From Frigoribacterium sp. VKM Ac-2836 (GTDB lineage Bacteria; Actinomycetota; Actinomycetes; Actinomycetales; Microbacteriaceae), in contig NZ_JABRPK010000002.1 in assembly GCF_013248995.1 (NCBI RefSeq), positions 496,001-560,000 of the forward strand: DNA of 64,000 nucleotides. Direction: 5' to 3'. The stretch's first letter is position 1, and every line of letters begins with the position of its first letter. The position numbers and the translations under genes were made by a program. This document shows, piece by piece, positions 10,002 through 20,964 of this stretch. The notes beneath the pieces are model-generated. The model made no database searches. It worked only from the letters and a program-made list of their open reading frames with translations, and was not told where the DNA came from.

Positions 10002-10297
10002 GCGGCTACGGAAAAGACCCCCGCGACGTCATCATCGCGCCCGTCGTCTCCGAGAAGAGCTACTCCCTGATCGACCAGGGCAAGTACACCTTCCTCGTGG
10101 ACCCGCGTTCGAACAAGACCGAGATCAAGCTCGCCATCGAGAAGATCTTCGACGTCAAGGTCGACAGCATCAACACGCTCAACCGAACGGGCAAGACCCG
10201 TCGCACCCGCTTCGGCACCGGCAAGCGCAAGGACACCAAGCGCGCCATCGTCACGCTGAAGTCCGGTTCCATCGACATCTTCACGGCTGTCGGCTAG
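9998..10297 (+). CDS. rplW: 50S ribosomal protein L23
   Basis: A 99-residue L23, located at the tunnel exit where trigger factor and SRP dock. Its ATG overlaps the rplD stop by 4 nt, implying coupled translation. The core pattern is [29 protein letters not shown] and [12 protein letters not shown], with the basic [15 protein letters not shown] segment. Confidence 0.97.
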   Translation: MSGYGKDPRDVIIAPVVSEKSYSLIDQGKYTFLVDPRSNKTEIKLAIEKIFDVKVDSINTLNRTGKTRRTRFGTGKRKDTKRAIVTLKSGSIDIFTAVG

Positions 10298-10315
10298 GGA
10301 GCAGAGGCATAAATC

Positions 10316-11155
<840 letters not shown>

Positions 11156-11167
11156 GAGTTGTAGAAG

Positions 11168-11449
11168 ATGCCACGCAGTCTTAAGAAGGGCCCCTTCGTT
11201 GACGACCACCTGCTTCGCAAGGTCGTCTCGCAGAACGAGGCCAGCACCAAGAACGTCATCAAGACCTGGTCGCGCCGTTCGATGATCGTCCCCAACATGC
11301 TTGGGCACACCATCGCCGTGCACGACGGACGCAAGCACATCCCCGTGTTCGTGACCGAGAGCATGATCGGCCACAAGCTCGGTGAGTTCGCGCCCACCCG
11401 CACCTTCCGTGGTCACGTGAAGGACGACAAGAAGGGTCGTCGCCGCTAA
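11168..11449 (+). CDS. rpsS: 30S ribosomal protein S19
   Basis: A 93-residue S19 of the small-subunit head. It begins [15 protein letters not shown] and contains the conserved [22 protein letters not shown] and [11 protein letters not shown]. The ATG at 11168 is 12 nt after the rplB stop. Confidence 0.98.
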   Translation: MPRSLKKGPFVDDHLLRKVVSQNEASTKNVIKTWSRRSMIVPNMLGHTIAVHDGRKHIPVFVTESMIGHKLGEFAPTRTFRGHVKDDKKGRRR

Positions 11450-11474
11450 CGCGGCGACGTGAAGGAGGAGAGAA

Positions 11475-11867
11475 ATGGTGGAGTCGATCGCACGCGTGCG
11501 TCACATCCGCGTCACCCCCATGAAGGCCCGTCGTGTCGTCAACCTGATCCGCGGCAAGCAGGCCGCCGAGGCTCTGGCGATCCTGAAGTTCGCGCCTCAG
11601 GGTGCCAGCGAGCCCGTCTACAAGCTCGTCGCGTCGGCCATGGCCAACGCTCGGGTCAAGGCGGACGCCTCGAACAGCTACCTCGACGAGCAAGACCTGT
11701 ACGTCAGTCGTGCATTCGTCGACCAGGGCGCCACCCTCAAGCGGTTCCAGCCGCGTGCACAGGGCCGCGCCTTCAAGATCCTGAAGCGCACCAGCCACAT
11801 CACGATCGTCCTCGCGACGCCGGATGAGGTCGAGGCTGCCGACGCTACGAAGAAGGCGAGCAAGTAA
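11475..11867 (+). CDS. rplV: 50S ribosomal protein L22
   Basis: A 130-residue L22 whose beta-hairpin lines the exit tunnel; [13 protein letters not shown] contains the loop end. ATG 11475 follows GGAGGAG. A C-terminal [13 protein letters not shown] tail is typical of actinobacteria. The stop overlaps the rpsC ATG (TAATG). Confidence 0.97.
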   Translation: MVESIARVRHIRVTPMKARRVVNLIRGKQAAEALAILKFAPQGASEPVYKLVASAMANARVKADASNSYLDEQDLYVSRAFVDQGATLKRFQPRAQGRAFKILKRTSHITIVLATPDEVEAADATKKASK

Positions 11868-12646
11868 TGGGCCAGAAAGTCAACCCGTACGGCTTCCGTC
11901 TGGGCATCACCACCGACCACGTGTCGCGGTGGTTCACCGACAGCACCAAGCCGGGACAGCGTTACAGCGACTACGTCGCCGAGGACGTCAAGATCCGCAC
12001 CCTGCTCAAGACCTCGCTCGACCGCGCCGGCGTGGCCAAGATCGAGATCGAGCGCACCCGTGACCGCGTCCGCGTCGACATCCACACGGCCCGTCCGGGC
12101 ATCGTGATCGGTCGTCGTGGCGCCGAGGCCGAGCGCATCCGCGGTGACCTCGAGAAGCTCACGGGCAAGCAGATCCAGCTGAACATCCTCGAGGTCAAGA
12201 ACCCCGAGGCCGAGGCCCAGCTCGTCGCCCAGGGCATCGCCGAGCAGCTCGCTGCTCGCGTGGCGTTCCGTCGTGCGATGCGCAAGGGACTCCAGGGCGC
12301 TCAGCGTGCCGGCGCCAAGGGTGTCCGCATCCAGGTGTCCGGTCGTCTCGGCGGGGCCGAGATGAGCCGCTCCGAGTTCTACCGCGAGGGTCGCGTCCCC
12401 CTGCACACCCTCCGCGCCAACATCGACTACGGCTTCTACGAGGCCAAGACCACCTTCGGTCGCATCGGTGTCAAGGTCTGGATCTACAAGGGCGACATCA
12501 CCAACAAGGAGCTCGCGCGCGAGCAGGCGAACCAGAAGTCGTCTCGCCCCGAGCGCCGCAACGACCGTGACGGCGCCCGCCGCGGCGGGGGCGACCGCGC
12601 TCCCCGCGAGCAGAAGGCACCCGCCACCACAGGAGCTGAGGCGTAA
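11867..12646 (+). CDS. rpsC: 30S ribosomal protein S3
   Basis: A 259-residue S3 with a KH domain containing [15 protein letters not shown], part of the mRNA entry helicase. The last 45 residues are a low-complexity Arg/Asp/Ala tail with [19 protein letters not shown], longer than in E. coli. It is translationally coupled to rplV. Confidence 0.98.
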   Translation: MGQKVNPYGFRLGITTDHVSRWFTDSTKPGQRYSDYVAEDVKIRTLLKTSLDRAGVAKIEIERTRDRVRVDIHTARPGIVIGRRGAEAERIRGDLEKLTGKQIQLNILEVKNPEAEAQLVAQGIAEQLAARVAFRRAMRKGLQGAQRAGAKGVRIQVSGRLGGAEMSRSEFYREGRVPLHTLRANIDYGFYEAKTTFGRIGVKVWIYKGDITNKELAREQANQKSSRPERRNDRDGARRGGGDRAPREQKAPATTGAEA

Positions 12647-12648
12647 CC

Positions 12649-13068
12649 ATGCTTATCCCCCGTCGTGTCAAGCACCGCAAGCAGCACCACCCCGGCCGTA
12701 GTGGCCAGGCCACTGGTGGCACCAAGGTCAGCTTCGGTGAGTACGGCATCCAGGCCCTCACGCCCGCTTACGTGACCAACCGTCAGATCGAGTCCGCTCG
12801 TATCGCCATGACGCGTCACATCAAGCGTGGCGGAAAGGTGTGGATCAACATCTACCCCGACCGTCCCCTCACGAAGAAGCCCGCCGAGACCCGCATGGGT
12901 TCCGGTAAGGGCTCGCCCGAGTGGTGGGTCGCGAACGTCAAGCCGGGTCGCGTGCTCTTCGAGCTCAGCGGCGTGAGCGAGGAGATCGCCAAAGAGGCAC
13001 TCACTCGCGCAATCCACAAGCTGCCCCTCAAGGCACGCATCATCAAGCGCGAGGAGGGCGACGCATAA
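12649..13068 (+). CDS. rplP: 50S ribosomal protein L16
   Basis: A 139-residue L16 located near the A-site tRNA elbow. It starts [13 protein letters not shown] and has the conserved [18 protein letters not shown] and [19 protein letters not shown] segments. It lies two nt after the rpsC stop, and its own stop overlaps rpmC. Confidence 0.98.
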   Translation: MLIPRRVKHRKQHHPGRSGQATGGTKVSFGEYGIQALTPAYVTNRQIESARIAMTRHIKRGGKVWINIYPDRPLTKKPAETRMGSGKGSPEWWVANVKPGRVLFELSGVSEEIAKEALTRAIHKLPLKARIIKREEGDA

Positions 13069-13391
13069 TGGCGATCGGTTCCAAGGAGCTCCGTCCTGTC
13101 GAGCTCGACACATTCGAAGACGAGCGTCTCGTCGATGAGCTGAAGAAGGCGAAGGAAGAACTCTTCAACCTCCGCTTCCAGTCGGCCACCGGCCAGCTCG
13201 AGAGCCACGGCCGCCTGCGTGCCGTGAAGCGCGACATCGCTCGCATCTACACGGTCCTGCGTGAGCGCGAGCTCGGCATCCGTGCCACCCCCGCCCCGGT
13301 CGAGGCAGCCCCCAAGGCCGCCAAGAAGTCGACCAAGAAGGCTGACAAGCCGGCCGAGACGGCTGACGAGACCGCCGAGGAGAGCAAGTAA
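13068..13391 (+). CDS. rpmC: 50S ribosomal protein L29 with extended C-terminal tail
   Basis: A 107-residue protein starting at ATG 13068, which overlaps the rplP stop. Residues 1-75 are L29, with the two-helix core [18 protein letters not shown] and [21 protein letters not shown]. Residues 76-107 are a Pro/Ala/Lys/Glu tail ([16 protein letters not shown]) that roughly doubles the usual 60-70 residues. Such tails are common in actinobacterial ribosomal proteins and probably disordered. Confidence 0.96.
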   Translation: MAIGSKELRPVELDTFEDERLVDELKKAKEELFNLRFQSATGQLESHGRLRAVKRDIARIYTVLRERELGIRATPAPVEAAPKAAKKSTKKADKPAETADETAEESK

Positions 13392-13687
13392 TGGCCACCG
13401 AGAACAAGACCGAGGTCGACTCGGCTGCCGTCGAGGTCCGCGGCTACCGCAAGACGCGTCGCGGTTACGTGACCAGCGACAAGATGGAGAAGACCATCGT
13501 CGTCGAGGTCGAGGACCGCGTGAAGCACCCCCTGTACGGCAAGGTCATCCGCCGCACGTCCAAGGTCAAGGTCCACGACGAGGCCAACTCGGCCGGTGTC
13601 GGCGACCTCGTCGTGATCAGCGAGACCCGTCCGCTCAGCGCCACCAAGCGCTGGCGCCTGGTCGAGATCCTCGAGAAGGCGAAGTAG
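13391..13687 (+). CDS. rpsQ: 30S ribosomal protein S17
   Basis: A 98-residue S17, one of the primary 16S rRNA binders. It has a short acidic N-terminal extension and the conserved [19 protein letters not shown] and HDE-N-A-VGDLV-I-ETRPLS-TKRW. Its ATG overlaps the rpmC stop. Confidence 0.97.
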   Translation: MATENKTEVDSAAVEVRGYRKTRRGYVTSDKMEKTIVVEVEDRVKHPLYGKVIRRTSKVKVHDEANSAGVGDLVVISETRPLSATKRWRLVEILEKAK

Positions 13688-13721
13688 GCCTCGCGGCCTG
13701 CTTGCGTAGAAGGAGACACAA

Positions 13722-14090
13722 GTGATTCAGCAAGAATCCCGCCTCAAGATCGCCGACAACACCGGGGCGAAAGAGATCCTGACCATCCGTGTGCTCGGTG
13801 GCTCCGGCCGTCGTTACGCCGGCCTCGGTGACGTCATCGTCGCCACGGTGAAGGACGCCATCCCCGGTGGCAACGTGAAGAAGGGTGACGTCGTCAAGGC
13901 CGTCATCGTTCGCACCAAGAAAGAGGTCCGTCGTCCGGACGGCTCATACATCAAGTTCGACGAGAACGCCGCAGTGATCCTGAAGGCCGACGGAGACCCT
14001 CGCGGTACCCGCATCTTCGGACCGGTCGGTCGCGAGCTTCGCGACAAGAAGTTCATGAAGATCATCTCGCTGGCGCCGGAGGTTATCTAA
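13722..14090 (+). CDS. rplN: 50S ribosomal protein L14
   Basis: A 122-residue L14 from GTG 13722 (GAAGGAGA site). It begins with the family's [18 protein letters not shown] and ends [16 protein letters not shown]. The 34-nt gap from rpsQ is one of the longer ones in this operon and contains a small GGCCTCGCGGCC palindrome. Confidence 0.98.
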   Translation: MIQQESRLKIADNTGAKEILTIRVLGGSGRRYAGLGDVIVATVKDAIPGGNVKKGDVVKAVIVRTKKEVRRPDGSYIKFDENAAVILKADGDPRGTRIFGPVGRELRDKKFMKIISLAPEVI

Positions 14091-14093
14091 GTC

Positions 14094-14453
14094 ATGGCAA
14101 ACATCAAGAAGGGTGACCTCGTGCAGGTCATCACCGGTGCCTCGCAGGCCCGCGGCGGAGACCGTGGCAAGCAGGGCAAGGTCCTCGAGGTGCTCGTCGA
14201 GCGCAACCGCGTGGTCGTCGAAGGCGTGAACTTCGTCACCAAGCACGTGCGTGTCGGCCAGACCCAGCGTGGTTCCAAGACCGGTGGCATCGAGACGCAC
14301 GAGGCACCGATCCACGTGTCGAACGTCGCCGTCGTCGACCCCAAGACCAAGAAGCCGACCCGCGTCGGTTTCCGCGAAGAGACGGTCACCAAGGACGGCG
14401 TGTCCAAGACCGTTCGCGTCCGTTACGCCAAGAAGTCTGGTGAGAACCTCTGA
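14094..14453 (+). CDS. rplX: 50S ribosomal protein L24
   Basis: A 119-residue L24, an assembly initiator for the large subunit. The KOW motif is [26 protein letters not shown] (first 35 residues), followed by the conserved [12 protein letters not shown] segment. The stop overlaps the rplE start (TGATG). Confidence 0.97.
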   Translation: MANIKKGDLVQVITGASQARGGDRGKQGKVLEVLVERNRVVVEGVNFVTKHVRVGQTQRGSKTGGIETHEAPIHVSNVAVVDPKTKKPTRVGFREETVTKDGVSKTVRVRYAKKSGENL

Positions 14454-15040
14454 TGACCGACACCACCACGCAGGCCGCCACGGCCCAGCCGCGGCTCAAG
14501 GCCAAGTACCGCGCCGAGATCATCGAGCAGCTGAAGTCCGACTTCGGATTCACGAACGTGCACCAGGTGCCCGGTCTCGTGAAGATCGTCGTCAACACCG
14601 GTGTCGGCGAGGCCGCCCGTGACAGCAAGATCATCGACGGTGCCATCAAGGACCTCACGGCGATCACGGGTCAGAAGCCCCAGGTCACGAAGGCCCGCAA
14701 GTCCATCGCGCAGTTCAAGCTCCGTGAGGGCCAGCCGATCGGTGCGCACGTCACGTTGCGTGGCGACCGCGCCTGGGAGTTCCTCGACCGACTGCTGTCG
14801 CTGGCGCTTCCGCGCATCCGCGACTTCCGTGGTCTGAGCGACCGCCAGTTCGACGGCAACGGCAACTACACGTTCGGTCTCAACGAGCAGAGCATGTTCC
14901 ACGAGATCGACCAGGACCGGATCGACCGCGTCCGTGGCTTCGACATCACCGTCGTCACGACCGCCAAGAACGACGACGAAGGTCGCGCGCTGCTCAAGGC
15001 GCTCGGGTTCCCGTTCCGTTCGGCCGATTCAGCCAACTAA
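14453..15040 (+). CDS. rplE: 50S ribosomal protein L5
   Basis: A 195-residue L5 that binds 5S rRNA and contacts P-site tRNA. Conserved blocks are [44 protein letters not shown] and [19 protein letters not shown]. The gene normally following L5 in many actinobacteria, rpsN, is not present; a 141-nt structured gap follows. Confidence 0.98.
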   Translation: MTDTTTQAATAQPRLKAKYRAEIIEQLKSDFGFTNVHQVPGLVKIVVNTGVGEAARDSKIIDGAIKDLTAITGQKPQVTKARKSIAQFKLREGQPIGAHVTLRGDRAWEFLDRLLSLALPRIRDFRGLSDRQFDGNGNYTFGLNEQSMFHEIDQDRIDRVRGFDITVVTTAKNDDEGRALLKALGFPFRSADSAN

Positions 15041-15047
15041 GATCGTC

Positions 15048-15114
15048 CGGTCGGCAACTCTCTCGTAGAGTTGCCGGCCGTTCCCCTGAGGTCGACGAGA
15101 ACCGCTCGTCGACC
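15048..15114 (+). promoter_or_regulatory. Two strong hairpins in the rplE-rpsH gap
   Basis: The first has a 14-bp stem with one G-U pair (arms 15048-15061 and 15067-15080, 5-nt loop) and is followed by TTCCCC. The second is a perfect 10-bp stem (GGTCGACGAG 15090-15099 with CTCGTCGACC 15105-15114). They occupy the place where rpsN lies in many relatives and may be an internal attenuator or processing site. Confidence 0.6.
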
Positions 15115-15181
15115 AATCGATCGCCCAGGTCGGCACCCGGTGTACCGGATGTCGAAACCGGACGAGAAAGTGACAAACCGC

Positions 15182-15580
15182 ATGACGATGACAGATCCGG
15201 TCGCAGACCTGCTGACCAGACTGCGCAACGCGAACTCGGCTTTCCACGAGACCGTGTCGCTCCCGAGCAGCAAGCTCAAGTCCCACATCGCCGAGATCCT
15301 CAAGCGCGAGGGTTTCATCGAGTCGTGGAAGGTCGAAGACGCCCGAGTGGGCCAGACCCTCACGATCGACCTCAAGTACGGCCCCGCCCGTGAGCGCTCC
15401 ATCAAGGGCATCAAGCGCGTGTCGAAGCCGGGCCTCCGCGTCTACGCCAAGTCGACCGAGATCCCCCAGGTGCTCGGTGGCCTCGGCGTCGCCATCCTGT
15501 CGACTTCCTCCGGTCTGTTGACCGACCGTGAGGCCCAGAAGAAGGGCGTAGGCGGAGAAGTCCTCGCCTACGTGTGGTAA
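15182..15580 (+). CDS. rpsH: 30S ribosomal protein S8
   Basis: A 132-residue S8; ATG 15182 gives [18 protein letters not shown], matching the family N-terminus, although the frame is open upstream. It ends with the conserved [11 protein letters not shown]8 represses the spc operon in E. coli by binding near the L5 gene start; the strong hairpins just upstream here are possible but unproven targets. Confidence 0.98.
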   Translation: MTMTDPVADLLTRLRNANSAFHETVSLPSSKLKSHIAEILKREGFIESWKVEDARVGQTLTIDLKYGPARERSIKGIKRVSKPGLRVYAKSTEIPQVLGGLGVAILSTSSGLLTDREAQKKGVGGEVLAYVW

Positions 15581-15586
15581 CTCGTC

Positions 15587-16123
15587 ATGTCTCGAATCGG
15601 AAGACTCCCCATCTCGATCCCTGCCGGGGTCGACGTGAAGATTGACGGCCAGGCCGTCAGTGTCAAGGGCCCCAAGGGTGAGCTGTCGCTCGTCGTCAAG
15701 AGCCCCATCGAAGCCAAGATCGAAGAAGGCACGGTCGTCGTGACCCGTCCCGACGACGAGCGCGAGTCGCGTTCGCTCCACGGCCTCACGCGCACCCTGA
15801 TCGCCAACCAGATCATCGGCGTCACCGAGGGCTACACCAAGGGCCTCGAGGTCGTCGGTACCGGCTATCGCGTCCAGGCCAAGGGCTCGAACGTCGAGTT
15901 CGCCCTGGGCTACTCGCACCCCATCACCGTCGAGCCGCCCGCGGGCATCAGCTTCACGGTCGAGGGCAACAACAAGCTCACCGTCGTCGGGATCGACAAG
16001 CAGGCCGTCGGCGAGATGGCTGCCAACATCCGCAAGCTGCGCAAGCCCGAGCCCTACAAGGGCAAGGGTGTCCGCTACGCCGGCGAGGTCGTCCGCCGCA
16101 AGGCCGGAAAGTCAGGTAAGTAA
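15587..16123 (+). CDS. rplF: 50S ribosomal protein L6
   Basis: A 178-residue L6 with [17 protein letters not shown] at the start, the repeated L6 fold and the C-terminal [16 protein letters not shown] signature. It lies 6 nt after rpsH. Confidence 0.98.
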   Translation: MSRIGRLPISIPAGVDVKIDGQAVSVKGPKGELSLVVKSPIEAKIEEGTVVVTRPDDERESRSLHGLTRTLIANQIIGVTEGYTKGLEVVGTGYRVQAKGSNVEFALGYSHPITVEPPAGISFTVEGNNKLTVVGIDKQAVGEMAANIRKLRKPEPYKGKGVRYAGEVVRRKAGKSGK

Positions 16124-16125
16124 TC

Positions 16126-16497
16126 ATGGGTCTCGGTACACGAGGAAAAAGCAAGTCGGCTGCCACCAAGCGCCGTCACACCCGCCTGCGCAAGAAGGTC
16201 GTGGGCACCGAAGAGCGCCCCCGTCTGGTCGTCACCCGTTCGGCACGGCACGTGTTCGTGCAGGTCGTCGACGACAGCAAGGGCTTCACCGTCGCCAGCG
16301 CATCGACCCTCGAGGCCGACCTGCGCACGTTCGACGGTGACAAGACCGCGAAGTCCCGCAAGGTCGGCGAGCTCGTCGCCGAGCGTGCGAAGGCCGCGGG
16401 CATCGAGGCCGTCGTGTTCGATCGCGGCGGCAACAAGTACGCCGGACGCGTCGCGGCCATCGCCGAAGGCGCCCGAGAGGCTGGTTTGAACCTGTGA
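16126..16497 (+). CDS. rplR: 50S ribosomal protein L18
   Basis: A 123-residue L18, a 5S rRNA binder. It has the basic N-terminus [19 protein letters not shown], then [20 protein letters not shown], and ends FDRGG-KY-GRVAA-A-GAREAGL. The stop overlaps the GTG start of rpsE. Confidence 0.97.
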   Translation: MGLGTRGKSKSAATKRRHTRLRKKVVGTEERPRLVVTRSARHVFVQVVDDSKGFTVASASTLEADLRTFDGDKTAKSRKVGELVAERAKAAGIEAVVFDRGGNKYAGRVAAIAEGAREAGLNL

Positions 16498-17234
16498 GCG
16501 ACGCTACGAACACCACTCCCCCCGCAGAGACCGAAGCGACCAAGGCACCGGCTGAGGCCGTCGTCGAGCGTCCCGTCGAGACCGCTGCCGGCTCGGAGTC
16601 GAACAACCGCGAGGGTGGTCGCACCGACCGCCGTGGCGGCCAGGGTCGCGGAGACCGCAACCAGGGTGGTCGCGGACGCGGCGACCGTGACGACAAGAGC
16701 CAGTTCCTGGAGCGTGTCGTCACGATCAACCGCGTGTCGAAAGTCGTCAAGGGTGGTCGGCGCTTCAGCTTCACCGCGCTCGTCGTCGTCGGTGACGGCA
16801 ACGGACTCGTCGGTGTCGGCTACGGCAAGGCCCGCGAGGTCCCCACGGCCATCAGCAAGGGTGTCGAAGAGGCCAAGAAGAACTTCTTCCGCGTCCCGCG
16901 CATCGGCAACACCATCCCGCACCCCGTGCAGGGTGAGGCCGCTGCCGGTGTCGTGATGCTGCGTCCGGCCTCGGCCGGTACCGGTGTCATCGCCGGTGGT
17001 CCCGTCCGCGCCGTGCTCGAGTGCGCCGGCGTGCACGACGTCCTGAGCAAGTCGCTCGGGTCGTCGAACACGATCAACATCGTCCACGCCACGGTGGAGG
17101 CACTGCAGCAGCTCGAAGAGCCGCGCGCCGTCGCCGCCCGTCGTGGACTCGACATCGACGCTGTCATGCCGGCCTTCATGGTCCGTGCCGAGCAGGCAGC
17201 TCGTACCGCCGCGACCGAGAAGGCAGGTGCCTGA
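16494..17234 (+). CDS. rpsE: 30S ribosomal protein S5 with RG-rich N-terminal extension
   Basis: A 246-residue S5 starting at GTG 16494, which overlaps the rplR stop by 4 nt. Residues 1-70 are an Ala/Glu/Thr segment and then an Arg-Gly-Asp-rich segment ([19 protein letters not shown]). The canonical S5 begins near residue 72 with [23 protein letters not shown] and ends after VRAEQAAR. E. coli S5 is 167 residues; the extension is common in actinobacteria and likely disordered RNA-binding sequence. Confidence 0.96.
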   Translation: MSDATNTTPPAETEATKAPAEAVVERPVETAAGSESNNREGGRTDRRGGQGRGDRNQGGRGRGDRDDKSQFLERVVTINRVSKVVKGGRRFSFTALVVVGDGNGLVGVGYGKAREVPTAISKGVEEAKKNFFRVPRIGNTIPHPVQGEAAAGVVMLRPASAGTGVIAGGPVRAVLECAGVHDVLSKSLGSSNTINIVHATVEALQQLEEPRAVAARRGLDIDAVMPAFMVRAEQAARTAATEKAGA

Positions 17235-17419
17235 TGGCCGCCAACCTCAAGGTGACCCAGATCAAGTCCGTAATCAGCGAGAAGCAGAACCAGCGTGACA
17301 CGCTGCGGAGCCTGGGCCTCAAGCGCATCGGCCAGTCGGTCGTTCGCGAGGACACCAAGCAGAACCGCGGCTACGTCAACACGGTCGCCCACCTCGTGAA
17401 GGTCGAGGAGATTGACTAA
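17234..17419 (+). CDS. rpmD: 50S ribosomal protein L30
   Basis: A 61-residue L30 starting at the ATG that overlaps the rpsE stop. Conserved features are [28 protein letters not shown] and [11 protein letters not shown]. Its stop overlaps the rplO ATG (TAATG). Confidence 0.96.
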   Translation: MAANLKVTQIKSVISEKQNQRDTLRSLGLKRIGQSVVREDTKQNRGYVNTVAHLVKVEEID

Positions 17420-18054
17420 TGGCTGACGAGAAGAACGAGGCCGCCGCGAAGGCTGCTCCGAAGAAGGCCGCCGCCCCCAAGGCGACGACCACCAAGGCTG
17501 CTGCCCCCAAGGCCGCCGCCAAGAAGCCCGCAGCCGACAAGGCCGCTGCTTCGACGGGTTCGACCACCAAGGCCGCTCCCGCCTCGACGACGTCCTCCGA
17601 CGACGTCGCGCGTCCCCAGGTGCTCAAGGTGCACCACCTTCGTCCGGCTCCCGGTGCCAAGAAGGCGAAGACGCGCGTCGGCCGTGGTGAGGGCTCGAAG
17701 GGTAAGACGGCCGGACGTGGCACCAAGGGTCAGAAGGCCCGGTACCAGGTCAAGGTCGGTTTCGAGGGTGGCCAGATGCCCCTCCACATGCGCACTCCGA
17801 AGCTGCGCGGGTTCAAGAACCCGTTCCGCGTCGAGTACCAGGTGGTCAACCTCGAGAAGCTGAACGAGCTCTACCCCCAGGGTGGTGACGTCACCGTCGG
17901 TGACCTCGTCGCCAAGGGTGCCGTTCGGAAGAACGAGAAGGTCAAGGTCCTCGGACAAGGCGACCTGAGCGTCAAGCTCACCGTCGCGGTCGACAAGGTC
18001 TCCGGCTCTGCCGAAGAGAAGATCGTCGCCGCCGGCGGGTCCGTCAACAAGTAA
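17419..18054 (+). CDS. rplO: 50S ribosomal protein L15 with histone-H1-like N-terminal extension
   Basis: A 211-residue protein; the family is usually about 147. Residues 1-62 are repeats of Lys-Ala-Ala-Pro ([22 protein letters not shown]), like the tails of histone H1. Canonical L15 starts near residue 68 with [20 protein letters not shown] and includes [10 protein letters not shown]. The long form is supported by coupling to rpmD and a GAGGAG ribosome site; the only start near the canonical boundary, a GTG, has no ribosome site. Confidence 0.92.
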   Translation: MADEKNEAAAKAAPKKAAAPKATTTKAAAPKAAAKKPAADKAAASTGSTTKAAPASTTSSDDVARPQVLKVHHLRPAPGAKKAKTRVGRGEGSKGKTAGRGTKGQKARYQVKVGFEGGQMPLHMRTPKLRGFKNPFRVEYQVVNLEKLNELYPQGGDVTVGDLVAKGAVRKNEKVKVLGQGDLSVKLTVAVDKVSGSAEEKIVAAGGSVNK

Positions 18055-18065
18055 AAATCACCTGA

Positions 18066-18091
18066 GGGGGTGGTCCGCCAGGGCCACCCCC
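18066..18091 (+). terminator. Hairpin between rplO and secY
   Basis: GGGGGTGGTCC (18066-18076) pairs with GGGCCACCCCC (18081-18091) with one G-U. There is an A run before it but no T run after it. It could reduce transcription into secY; full termination is doubtful. Confidence 0.5.
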
Positions 18092-18126
18092 ATCAGTCGT
18101 CTATCCTTCATACCGGGAGGCCCCAC

Positions 18127-19449
18127 GTGTTCAGAGCTGTCGCGCGCATCATGCGCACCCCCGACCTGCGTCGCAAGATCGGGTTCACGCTCGGCATCAT
18201 CGCGCTCTTCCGGCTGGGTAGCTTCATCCCCGCGCCGTTCGTCGACTACCAGAACGTCCAGGCCTGCCTCGCCGGCAACCAGGGCACCTCGGGCCTCTAT
18301 GAACTCGTCAACCTGTTCAGCGGTGGCGCTCTGCTCCAGCTGTCGGTCTTCGCGCTCGGCATCATGCCCTACATCACGTCCTCGATCATCGTGCAGCTGC
18401 TGCGCGTGGTCATCCCGCACTTCGACACCCTCTACAAAGAAGGCCAGTCCGGGCAGGCGAAGCTCACGCAGTACACGCGCTACCTCACGATCGCCCTGGG
18501 TGTCCTCCAGTCGACGACCCTCATCACGGTGGCCCGGTCGGGTGCGCTGTTCGGTTCGTCGGGCATCGCGGAGTGCAGCCAGCTGATCACGAACGACGCC
18601 TGGTACGCCGTCATGCTGATGGTCGTCACCATGACCGCAGGCACCGGCCTCATCATGTGGATGGGTGAGCTCATCACCGAGCGCGGCATCGGCAACGGCA
18701 TGTCGCTGCTCATCTTCACCTCGATCGCGGCACGTTTCCCGACGGCACTCTGGAGCATTGCGCAGTCGCGTAGCTTCGAGATCTTCTTGCTGGTGATCGC
18801 CGTCGGGCTGATCATCATGGCCCTCGTCGTCTTCGTCGAGCAGTCCCAACGACGCATCCCCGTCCAATACGCCAAACGCATGGTCGGCCGGCGTACCTAC
18901 GGCGGTAACAACACCTACATCCCCATCAAGGTCAACATGGCGGGCGTCGTCCCGGTCATCTTCGCCTCGTCGCTGCTCTACCTGCCGGCGCTGGTCGCGC
19001 AGTTCAACCAGCCTGCGGACGGCACGGCTCCGCCGGCCTGGGTCAGCTGGGTGCAGGCCAACCTCACCTCCGGTGACAACCCGCTGTACATGGTGTTGTA
19101 CTTCGCGCTCATCGTCGGGTTCACCTACTTCTACGTCGCGATCACCTTCAACCCCGAAGAAGTCGCCGACAACATGAAGAAGTACGGCGGGTTCATCCCC
19201 GGCATCCGGGCCGGTCGACCCACCGCCGAGTACCTCGACTACGTGCTGACGCGCGTGACCTTGCCCGGTGCGCTGTACCTCGGCATCATCGCGCTGATCC
19301 CCTTGATCGCCCTCGCCACGGTCGGTGCCAACCAGAACTTCCCCTTCGGCGGCGCGAGCATCCTGATCATCGTGGGTGTCGGCCTCGAGACGGTCAAGCA
19401 GATCGACTCGCAGCTCCAGCAGCGTCACTACGAGGGTCTGCTCCGATGA
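18127..19449 (+). CDS. secY: Protein translocase channel subunit SecY
   Basis: A 440-residue, ten-helix channel protein that forms the SecYEG translocon. GTG 18127 follows GGGAGG and gives [22 protein letters not shown]; the open frame upstream is not conserved. Typical features are the plug-helix region and [15 protein letters not shown], the [13 protein letters not shown] loop, and the cytosolic [14 protein letters not shown] loop that contacts SecA and the ribosome. It ends four nt into adk. Confidence 0.97.
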   Translation: MFRAVARIMRTPDLRRKIGFTLGIIALFRLGSFIPAPFVDYQNVQACLAGNQGTSGLYELVNLFSGGALLQLSVFALGIMPYITSSIIVQLLRVVIPHFDTLYKEGQSGQAKLTQYTRYLTIALGVLQSTTLITVARSGALFGSSGIAECSQLITNDAWYAVMLMVVTMTAGTGLIMWMGELITERGIGNGMSLLIFTSIAARFPTALWSIAQSRSFEIFLLVIAVGLIIMALVVFVEQSQRRIPVQYAKRMVGRRTYGGNNTYIPIKVNMAGVVPVIFASSLLYLPALVAQFNQPADGTAPPAWVSWVQANLTSGDNPLYMVLYFALIVGFTYFYVAITFNPEEVADNMKKYGGFIPGIRAGRPTAEYLDYVLTRVTLPGALYLGIIALIPLIALATVGANQNFPFGGASILIIVGVGLETVKQIDSQLQQRHYEGLLR

Positions 19450-20066
19450 GCGCCGCTGAGACCCGACTCAGCCCGCGCCTCCTGATCGTCGGTCCTCCCG
19501 GGGCCGGCAAGGGGACCCAAGCGGTCGCCATCGCCGAAGCCTTGGGCATCCCGGCGATCTCGACCGGTGACATCTTCCGCGCCAACGTCAAGGACGAGAC
19601 CGAGCTCGGTCTCCAGGTCAAGGCGATCCTCGACGCAGGCGACTACGTGCCCGACAGCCTCACCAACGAACTGATCTCCGACCGGTTGTCGCAAGCCGAC
19701 GCGGCCGAGGGGTTCTTGCTCGACGGTTACCCCCGCACCCTGCAGCAGGTCGACTTCCTCGACGAGCACCTCGCCGAGCAGGGCCAGTCCTTGACGACCG
19801 TGATCCAGCTAGTCGCCGACCGGGACGAGATCGTCGAACGGTTGCGCAAGCGAGCCGCCGACCAGGGGCGCTCGGATGACACCGAAGACGCGATCCGCCA
19901 CCGCCAGGACGTCTACCTCCGCGAGACCGCTCCGCTGATCGACACCTACCGCGAGCGGGGCCTCCTGGTCGAAGTGGACGGTCTGGGCGGCATCGACGAG
20001 GTCGCGGGACGCATCGAGTCGGCACTGGCCGCCCGTGGGTTCACGTCCGTCGCCTCGGCCTCCTGA
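19446..20066 (+). CDS. adk: Adenylate kinase
   Basis: A 206-residue short-form adenylate kinase (ATP + AMP = 2 ADP) without a zinc lid. P loop GPPGAGKGT, the AMP-binding [10 protein letters not shown], and [13 protein letters not shown] are all present. The small lid is in [22 protein letters not shown] 19446 overlaps the secY stop, as in many secY-adk-map operons. Confidence 0.97.
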   Translation: MSAAETRLSPRLLIVGPPGAGKGTQAVAIAEALGIPAISTGDIFRANVKDETELGLQVKAILDAGDYVPDSLTNELISDRLSQADAAEGFLLDGYPRTLQQVDFLDEHLAEQGQSLTTVIQLVADRDEIVERLRKRAADQGRSDDTEDAIRHRQDVYLRETAPLIDTYRERGLLVEVDGLGGIDEVAGRIESALAARGFTSVASAS

Positions 20067-20070
20067 TCCC

Positions 20071-20904
20071 GTGGCGTTCCGACGCTCCGGCATCTACAAG
20101 ACACCCGACGAGCTCCGCCGTCTGGTGGCACCGGGCCTCCTGACGGCCGCGTCGCTCGATGCGGTGCAGGCCCTCGTCCGGCCCGGCCTGTCCACGCTCG
20201 AGCTCGATGCCGTGGCCGAGGCCACCATCCGCGATGGCGGGGGAGAGCCCAACTTCATGCTGGTGCCCGGCTACCGCCACACGGTGTGCGCGTCGGTCGA
20301 CGACGAGGTCGTCCACGGCATCCCGGGCTCCCGTCTTCTGACGCCGGGCGATCTCGTCTCGATCGACAGCGGGGCGCAACTCGACGGATGGAACGGCGAC
20401 AGCGCTCGGACCTTCGTCCTCGACGACGTCGACCGTCCCGACCTGGTGGCCGAGAGGCGACGTCTGAACGAGGTCACCGAGCAGTCGCTCTGGCACGGGA
20501 TCGCCGCGCTCTCGACGGCGTCTCACCTGAACGAGGTCGGCGGCGCCATCGAGGACTACATCGACGCGCAGGGTGACTACGGCATCATCGAGGACTACAC
20601 CGGCCACGGCATCGGGCGATCGATGCACGAGGACCCGCCCGTCTTCAACTACCGCGTCCGTGGACGCGGACCCGCCGTGCGGCCTGGTCTCGTCATCGCG
20701 ATCGAGCCCATGGTCACCACCGGTGGCATCGACACGGTCACCCACGACGACGGCTGGACGGTCAGCACCCGAGACGGGTCCCTCGCCGCGCACTGGGAGC
20801 ACTCGGTCGCGGTGCACGCCGACGGCATCTGGGTGCTCACGGCACACGACGGTGGTGCAGCGGGCCTGGCGCCGCTGGGTGTGACTCCCGTCCCCGTTCC
20901 CTGA
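20071..20904 (+). CDS. map: Type I methionine aminopeptidase
   Basis: A 277-residue dinuclear metal peptidase removing N-terminal Met from new proteins. GTG 20071 is chosen because it lies 4 nt after the adk stop. Metal ligands are visible in SIDSGAQLDGWNGDSA (two Asp), GHGIGRSMHE (His), IEPM (Glu) and WEHSVAVH (Glu). Unlike longer actinobacterial forms it lacks the zinc-finger extension. The operon ends here because a minus-strand gene follows. Confidence 0.95.
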   Translation: MAFRRSGIYKTPDELRRLVAPGLLTAASLDAVQALVRPGLSTLELDAVAEATIRDGGGEPNFMLVPGYRHTVCASVDDEVVHGIPGSRLLTPGDLVSIDSGAQLDGWNGDSARTFVLDDVDRPDLVAERRRLNEVTEQSLWHGIAALSTASHLNEVGGAIEDYIDAQGDYGIIEDYTGHGIGRSMHEDPPVFNYRVRGRGPAVRPGLVIAIEPMVTTGGIDTVTHDDGWTVSTRDGSLAAHWEHSVAVHADGIWVLTAHDGGAAGLAPLGVTPVPVP

Positions 20905-20906
20905 CC

Positions 20907-20958
20907 CGCGCCTCCTGGGTGCGCCCCCTCGGGACCGACCGGACCCGAGGAGGCGCGG
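20907..20958. terminator. Inverted repeat pair between convergent map and LCP genes
   Basis: CCGCGCCTCCT (20907-20917) and its exact complement AGGAGGCGCGG (20948-20958) face each other around about 30 nt. The second arm is an exact GAGGAGGCGCGG copy (20947-20958). It fills the 60-bp space between two converging genes, a natural site for a bidirectional terminator, though no T run is present. Confidence 0.6.
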
Positions 20959-20964
20959 TGCCCT

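Noticed and set aside
17600-17640. Internal start for a canonical-length L15
   Set aside because: The GTG there has no ribosome site, whereas ATG 17419 is coupled to rpmD and preceded by GAGGAG.
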